Source: an uncultured Clostridia bacterium
GTDB taxonomy: Bacteria > Bacillota > Clostridia > Oscillospirales > Ruminococcaceae
Length of the DNA stretch: 7,420 nucleotides
Direction: 5' to 3'
NCBI GenBank assembly: GCA_947628385.1
Contig: CANQZS010000091.1
Location: 1-7,420, forward strand
The position numbers and the translations under genes were made by a program. Under the pieces are notes generated by a model. That model was not told the DNA's origin, did no database searches, and saw only the letters and a program-made list of their open reading frames with translations. Positions 4,509 to 7,420 of this stretch are shown here, piece by piece. How positions within the stretch are numbered: position 1 is the first letter of the stretch; the number at the start of each line of letters is the position of its first letter.

Positions 4509-7420
4509 ATGCGTCCGTTAAAGCTGAGCCTACAGGCATTTGCTTCCTATGCGGAGAAAGCGGTAATAGATTTTGAGCGGCTGGACAGTCTTTTCCTTAT
4601 CCACGGAGAGACCGGAGCGGGTAAGACGGCTGTTCTGGACGCGATGATGTATGCGCTCTACGGCGAATCCAGCGGAGGAGAACGCAGCGAGATCCGCTGT
4701 GCGCTGCCGTCGGCAGCGGATATTCCCACAGAGGTGGAATTCGTTTTTGAGATCAGGGGGAAAAAATATAAATTCCTGCGGTCGCTGAGGTTCACTCCGA
4801 GAAGCAGAAAGCTCGACGCAAAGCAGGACTGCTTTTATTTTGACGGCGAAGCGGGAACGTTCCTGCCGTTCTTTGAAAATCCTAAGCAGTCGCTCGTAAG
4901 GCAGAAAGCGGAGGAGCTGACGGGACTTTCCGCAGAGCAGTTCAGGCAGGTGGTGATCCTCCCACAGGGAAAATTTGAACGTCTGCTCACATCGGGCAGC
5001 GAGGAAAAGGAAAGGATACTTTCTACGCTGTTCTGCGCGGAAAAATATACGGCTCTTTCGGAAAAGCTCTATGAAAAAGCTGCCGAGGAGCGTCAGGCTC
5101 TGGCAGGTGAGGAGGCTGCGCTTTCGGCTATGCTTTCGTCGGAAAACGCCAAGGATATGCAGGCGCTTTCGGAGGAGACGGAAAAGCTTTCAAGGCTTGC
5201 GGAGGAGCTTTCCCCGCAGCTTGAAAATGCAAAGCGGGAGCTTGCGGCTTCAAGAGAAAAGCTCACGGAGGGCGAGATACTTTCCCGCTCCTTTGCGGAG
5301 CTTTCGGCGGCAAGGGAAAGAGTCGCCGCGCTGGATCTGCGCTCGGAGAAAACAGCAGAGATCGGCGCGCTCCTTGAACGTCACCGCAGAGCGGTGGAGG
5401 CTAAGCCGGAATACGCGGCGCTCTCAGAAGCCGAAAGGGCTTACAGGGTCAGAAGCGAAGCACTTTCAACGGCAAAGACTGCGGATTCTGCGGCAGCGGA
5501 GGAATTGTCCGTGCTTGAAGCCCGCAAGGGAGAAATGCTGCTGCTGGAAAAAAGCATTACGGAAAAAAAGAGTCAGCTTGCGCTGCTGGACGGTCTTGCG
5601 GAGGTCTACGAAAGAATAGGCGCCGCAGAGGAAGCGTTCGGACGGCTTTCTGCGGAATGTTCCTCCTATGAGGCTTCGCGCAGCCGAGCGGAGGCTTCGC
5701 TGAAAAAGACGGTAAAGGAAATTGCCGACGCTGAAAAAAAGCGAAGCAGGATAATTGCGGAATTTTCGGAAAAGCTTCCTGAGCTGAGGACAAGAAAGGC
5801 GGCTCTTGAGGGCGGCGCGGAAAACGCAAAAAAGCTCCACATTTATGAAAGAGAGCTGAAAAAAATACGGGACGAGATCGCAGGACTTTCCGTTCAGGCG
5901 AAAAATTCCGAAAGGGAAAGAGATCTTGCGGAAGCGGAATATGATAAATTATACGGAGCATATATCTCCAATGCCGCAGCGGAGCTTTCCTCACGGCTAA
6001 AGGAGGGAGTTCCCTGTCCGGTCTGCGGGAGCGCTTCGCACCCATGTCCGGCAAAAGCCCACGGTGAAGCGGTGACTTCGGCACAGGTAAAAGCGGCAAG
6101 GGACAGATTTGAAGCCGCTGCCGAGGAGCTTTCAAGGCTGCGGGAAAGGATCGCTTCTCAGGAAGCGAGGATACCTGCCGCAGAGCAGTATATTTCCGAC
6201 TGCCGCAGAGCTGTTGAGGCTGTGGGATATACTCCGGAGCTGCTTGCTTCGGTAACGGAAATGTGCGGCGAAGCGGAAAAGCAGAACGCTTCGCTTGCGG
6301 AGCTGGGAAAATGGATAGGCTCTCTCGATTCACAGAAAAAGGCTCTGGAAAGCAATCTTGAAAACAGCGCGCGGAATGTTGAGGAGCTCAATTCCAAAAA
6401 AACAAGGGCTGAGGCTGAGATAGCTCTGCTGAGGGAAAGGCTTTCTCCGGAATGTCCCGACCGCAGGAGCTATGTTGCAAGATCTGCTGCGCTGAGGGAC
6501 GAGATACAAGCCTCCTTGGAGAAAAAGAGAAGCTGCGAAAGCAGATATTCCGAAGCCGAAAAGCGTAGGATAAGCACCTCTGCGGCTCTTTCACAGGCGG
6601 AAAAGGAGCTTTCCTCTGCGGAGGAACGCCTTTCGGCAGCGAAAAAAGCATTTGCGGAAAAGCTTTCGGCAATAGGAGTTTCGTCCAAGGAGGAATACGA
6701 GAGATCCATTCTGACGGAAGAGAAAGCTGCGGAATATTCTGCTGAAAGGGACAGGTATTTTTCCGAACGTCATTCAGCGGACAAAGATCTGAAAAAGCTG
6801 TCGGAGGCTCTGGACGGCAAGCTCCCGCCTGAGCTTGGGGAGCTGAGACAGGCTGCGGAGACTGCAGAAAGGCTTTACGGAGAGATCTCCCGCAGAGAAG
6901 CGCTGTGTTCGGAGCGCCTGAACCGTCTGAAAAAGCTTTCGGAGGAATATTCCGCGCGAAGAGAGAAGCTTGAACAGGCGCTGGTAATGAACGACAAGCG
7001 TACCGCTTTTGCAAGATTCATGCGCGGGGATAGGGGAATATCGTTCACACGGTATGTGCTCGGCATAATGCTGAGACTGGTGACCGCCGAAGCCAACAGG
7101 ATACTTGCCGATATTCACGGAGGAATGTTCCGGCTGTGCGTAAAAACGGAGCTGGCGGCAAATTCAAAGCAAGGACTTGATCTGGAGGTGGAAAACACCT
7201 CTGCGCCGTCGGTGATGAGATACGGCGTAAGGGAGCTTTCCGGCGGGGAAAAATTCCTTATATCGCTGGCGCTGTCACTTGGGCTTTCGTCGGTGGCGCA
7301 GAGCCGCTCCGGAGGTATAGAGATAGGGGCAATGTTCATTGACGAGGGATTCGGCTCGCTGGATACGGATTCGCTCAGAGAAGCCGTCGGTATCCTCTGC
7401 GGACTGTCGGCAGGCAGAAG
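4509..7420 (+). CDS. sbcC: Exonuclease SbcCD, ATPase subunit SbcC (Rad50 family), 3' end missing
   Basis: SbcC is the ABC-type SMC-like ATPase that tethers DNA and controls the SbcD nuclease. The frame stays open for 970 codons and leaves the window without a stop. The N-terminus MRPLKLSLQAF is typical. Walker A GETGAGKT is at 33-40 and the Q-loop motif LPQGKF at 151-156 (Q153). Two long coiled-coil arms (about 180-500 and 515-830), rich in A, E, K, L, R and S, flank a zinc hook CPVC at 503-506 followed by GSASHP; the hook is near the middle, so the arms are about equal. The C-terminal ATPase half has signature LSGGEK (910-915), Walker B ending in D945-E946 and a D-loop SLD (950-952). The H-loop histidine is not seen and should lie just past the edge; the usual family length of about 1000-1050 means roughly 30-80 residues are missing. 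No frameshift is seen. An extra cysteine, C513, lies close to the hook. Confidence 0.95.
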   Translation, partial: MRPLKLSLQAFASYAEKAVIDFERLDSLFLIHGETGAGKTAVLDAMMYALYGESSGGERSEIRCALPSAADIPTEVEFVFEIRGKKYKFLRSLRFTPRSRKLDAKQDCFYFDGEAGTFLPFFENPKQSLVRQKAEELTGLSAEQFRQVVILPQGKFERLLTSGSEEKERILSTLFCAEKYTALSEKLYEKAAEERQALAGEEAALSAMLSSENAKDMQALSEETEKLSRLAEELSPQLENAKRELAASREKLTEGEILSRSFAELSAARERVAALDLRSEKTAEIGALLERHRRAVEAKPEYAALSEAERAYRVRSEALSTAKTADSAAAEELSVLEARKGEMLLLEKSITEKKSQLALLDGLAEVYERIGAAEEAFGRLSAECSSYEASRSRAEASLKKTVKEIADAEKKRSRIIAEFSEKLPELRTRKAALEGGAENAKKLHIYERELKKIRDEIAGLSVQAKNSERERDLAEAEYDKLYGAYISNAAAELSSRLKEGVPCPVCGSASHPCPAKAHGEAVTSAQVKAARDRFEAAAEELSRLRERIASQEARIPAAEQYISDCRRAVEAVGYTPELLASVTEMCGEAEKQNASLAELGKWIGSLDSQKKALESNLENSARNVEELNSKKTRAEAEIALLRERLSPECPDRRSYVARSAALRDEIQASLEKKRSCESRYSEAEKRRISTSAALSQAEKELSSAEERLSAAKKAFAEKLSAIGVSSKEEYERSILTEEKAAEYSAERDRYFSERHSADKDLKKLSEALDGKLPPELGELRQAAETAERLYGEISRREALCSERLNRLKKLSEEYSARREKLEQALVMNDKRTAFARFMRGDRGISFTRYVLGIMLRLVTAEANRILADIHGGMFRLCVKTELAANSKQGLDLEVENTSAPSVMRYGVRELSGGEKFLISLALSLGLSSVAQSRSGGIEIGAMFIDEGFGSLDTDSLREAVGILCGLSAGR

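Noticed and set aside
4975..5619. Plus-strand open frame of 214 codons in another frame inside sbcC
   Set aside because: The product is extremely arginine-rich with no motif, there is no good ribosome binding site, and it lies wholly within sbcC; a frame shadow.
5557..6333. Long minus-strand open frame (258 codons) opposite sbcC
   Set aside because: sbcC is open across this stretch with a zinc hook and coiled coils in the + frame; the antisense product is rich in P, R and S with no recognisable domain, as expected from codon bias of the opposite strand.
1..7420. CRISPR array, tRNA, rRNA, insertion sequence, phage or toxin-antitoxin genes
   Set aside because: No regularly spaced direct repeats, cloverleaf, transposase motifs, long terminal repeats or small paired genes were seen; the window is almost fully taken up by four conserved housekeeping or stress genes.

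Overview
The window carries four genes, all on the + strand: a Clp/Hsp100 unfoldase (clpC type), a reverse rubrerythrin, and the two subunits of the SbcCD nuclease. sbcC runs off the right edge. Gene content, strong AAGGAGG-type ribosome binding sites, mixed AT/GC composition and the rubrerythrin with an N-terminal rubredoxin domain all point to an anaerobic Bacillota. My best guess is a Ruminococcus-like member of the Oscillospiraceae. That guess rests on style and memory, not on a database match.

Layout. Bases 1-141 are non-coding and packed with hairpins: four consecutive inverted repeats and a weaker fifth. This is either a terminator zone of an unseen upstream gene or a copy of a dispersed palindromic element. 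Bases 142-248 hold a plausible extended -10 promoter, a 13-bp odd-centred palindrome near the expected transcription start, and a ribosome binding site. That site shows that clpC starts at 249 rather than at the upstream in-frame ATG at 231. clpC (249-2600) is followed by an AT-rich gap with no obvious terminator. In that gap lies a very good promoter (TTGAAA-N17-TATATT with TG extension), then a perfect 16-bp palindrome, a second small inverted repeat and a strong ribosome binding site before the rubrerythrin gene (2747-3301). A strong hairpin (3319-3347) separates it from sbcD (3380-4507). sbcC follows after one base (4509 to beyond 7420), so sbcDC is a translationally coupled pair.

How they fit together. 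ClpC unfolds damaged or tagged proteins for ClpP, reverse rubrerythrin removes peroxide and oxygen using NADH-derived electrons, and SbcCD trims blocked or hairpin DNA ends. All are stress or damage functions, but each of the first two appears to have its own promoter, so a single operon is not supported.

I did not find a clearly new system. The points most worth a second look are the middle domain of ClpC, which is short and lacks a recognisable UVR motif; the two CGGA...TCCG palindromes just downstream of the clpC and rubrerythrin promoters; and the hairpin cluster at the left edge.
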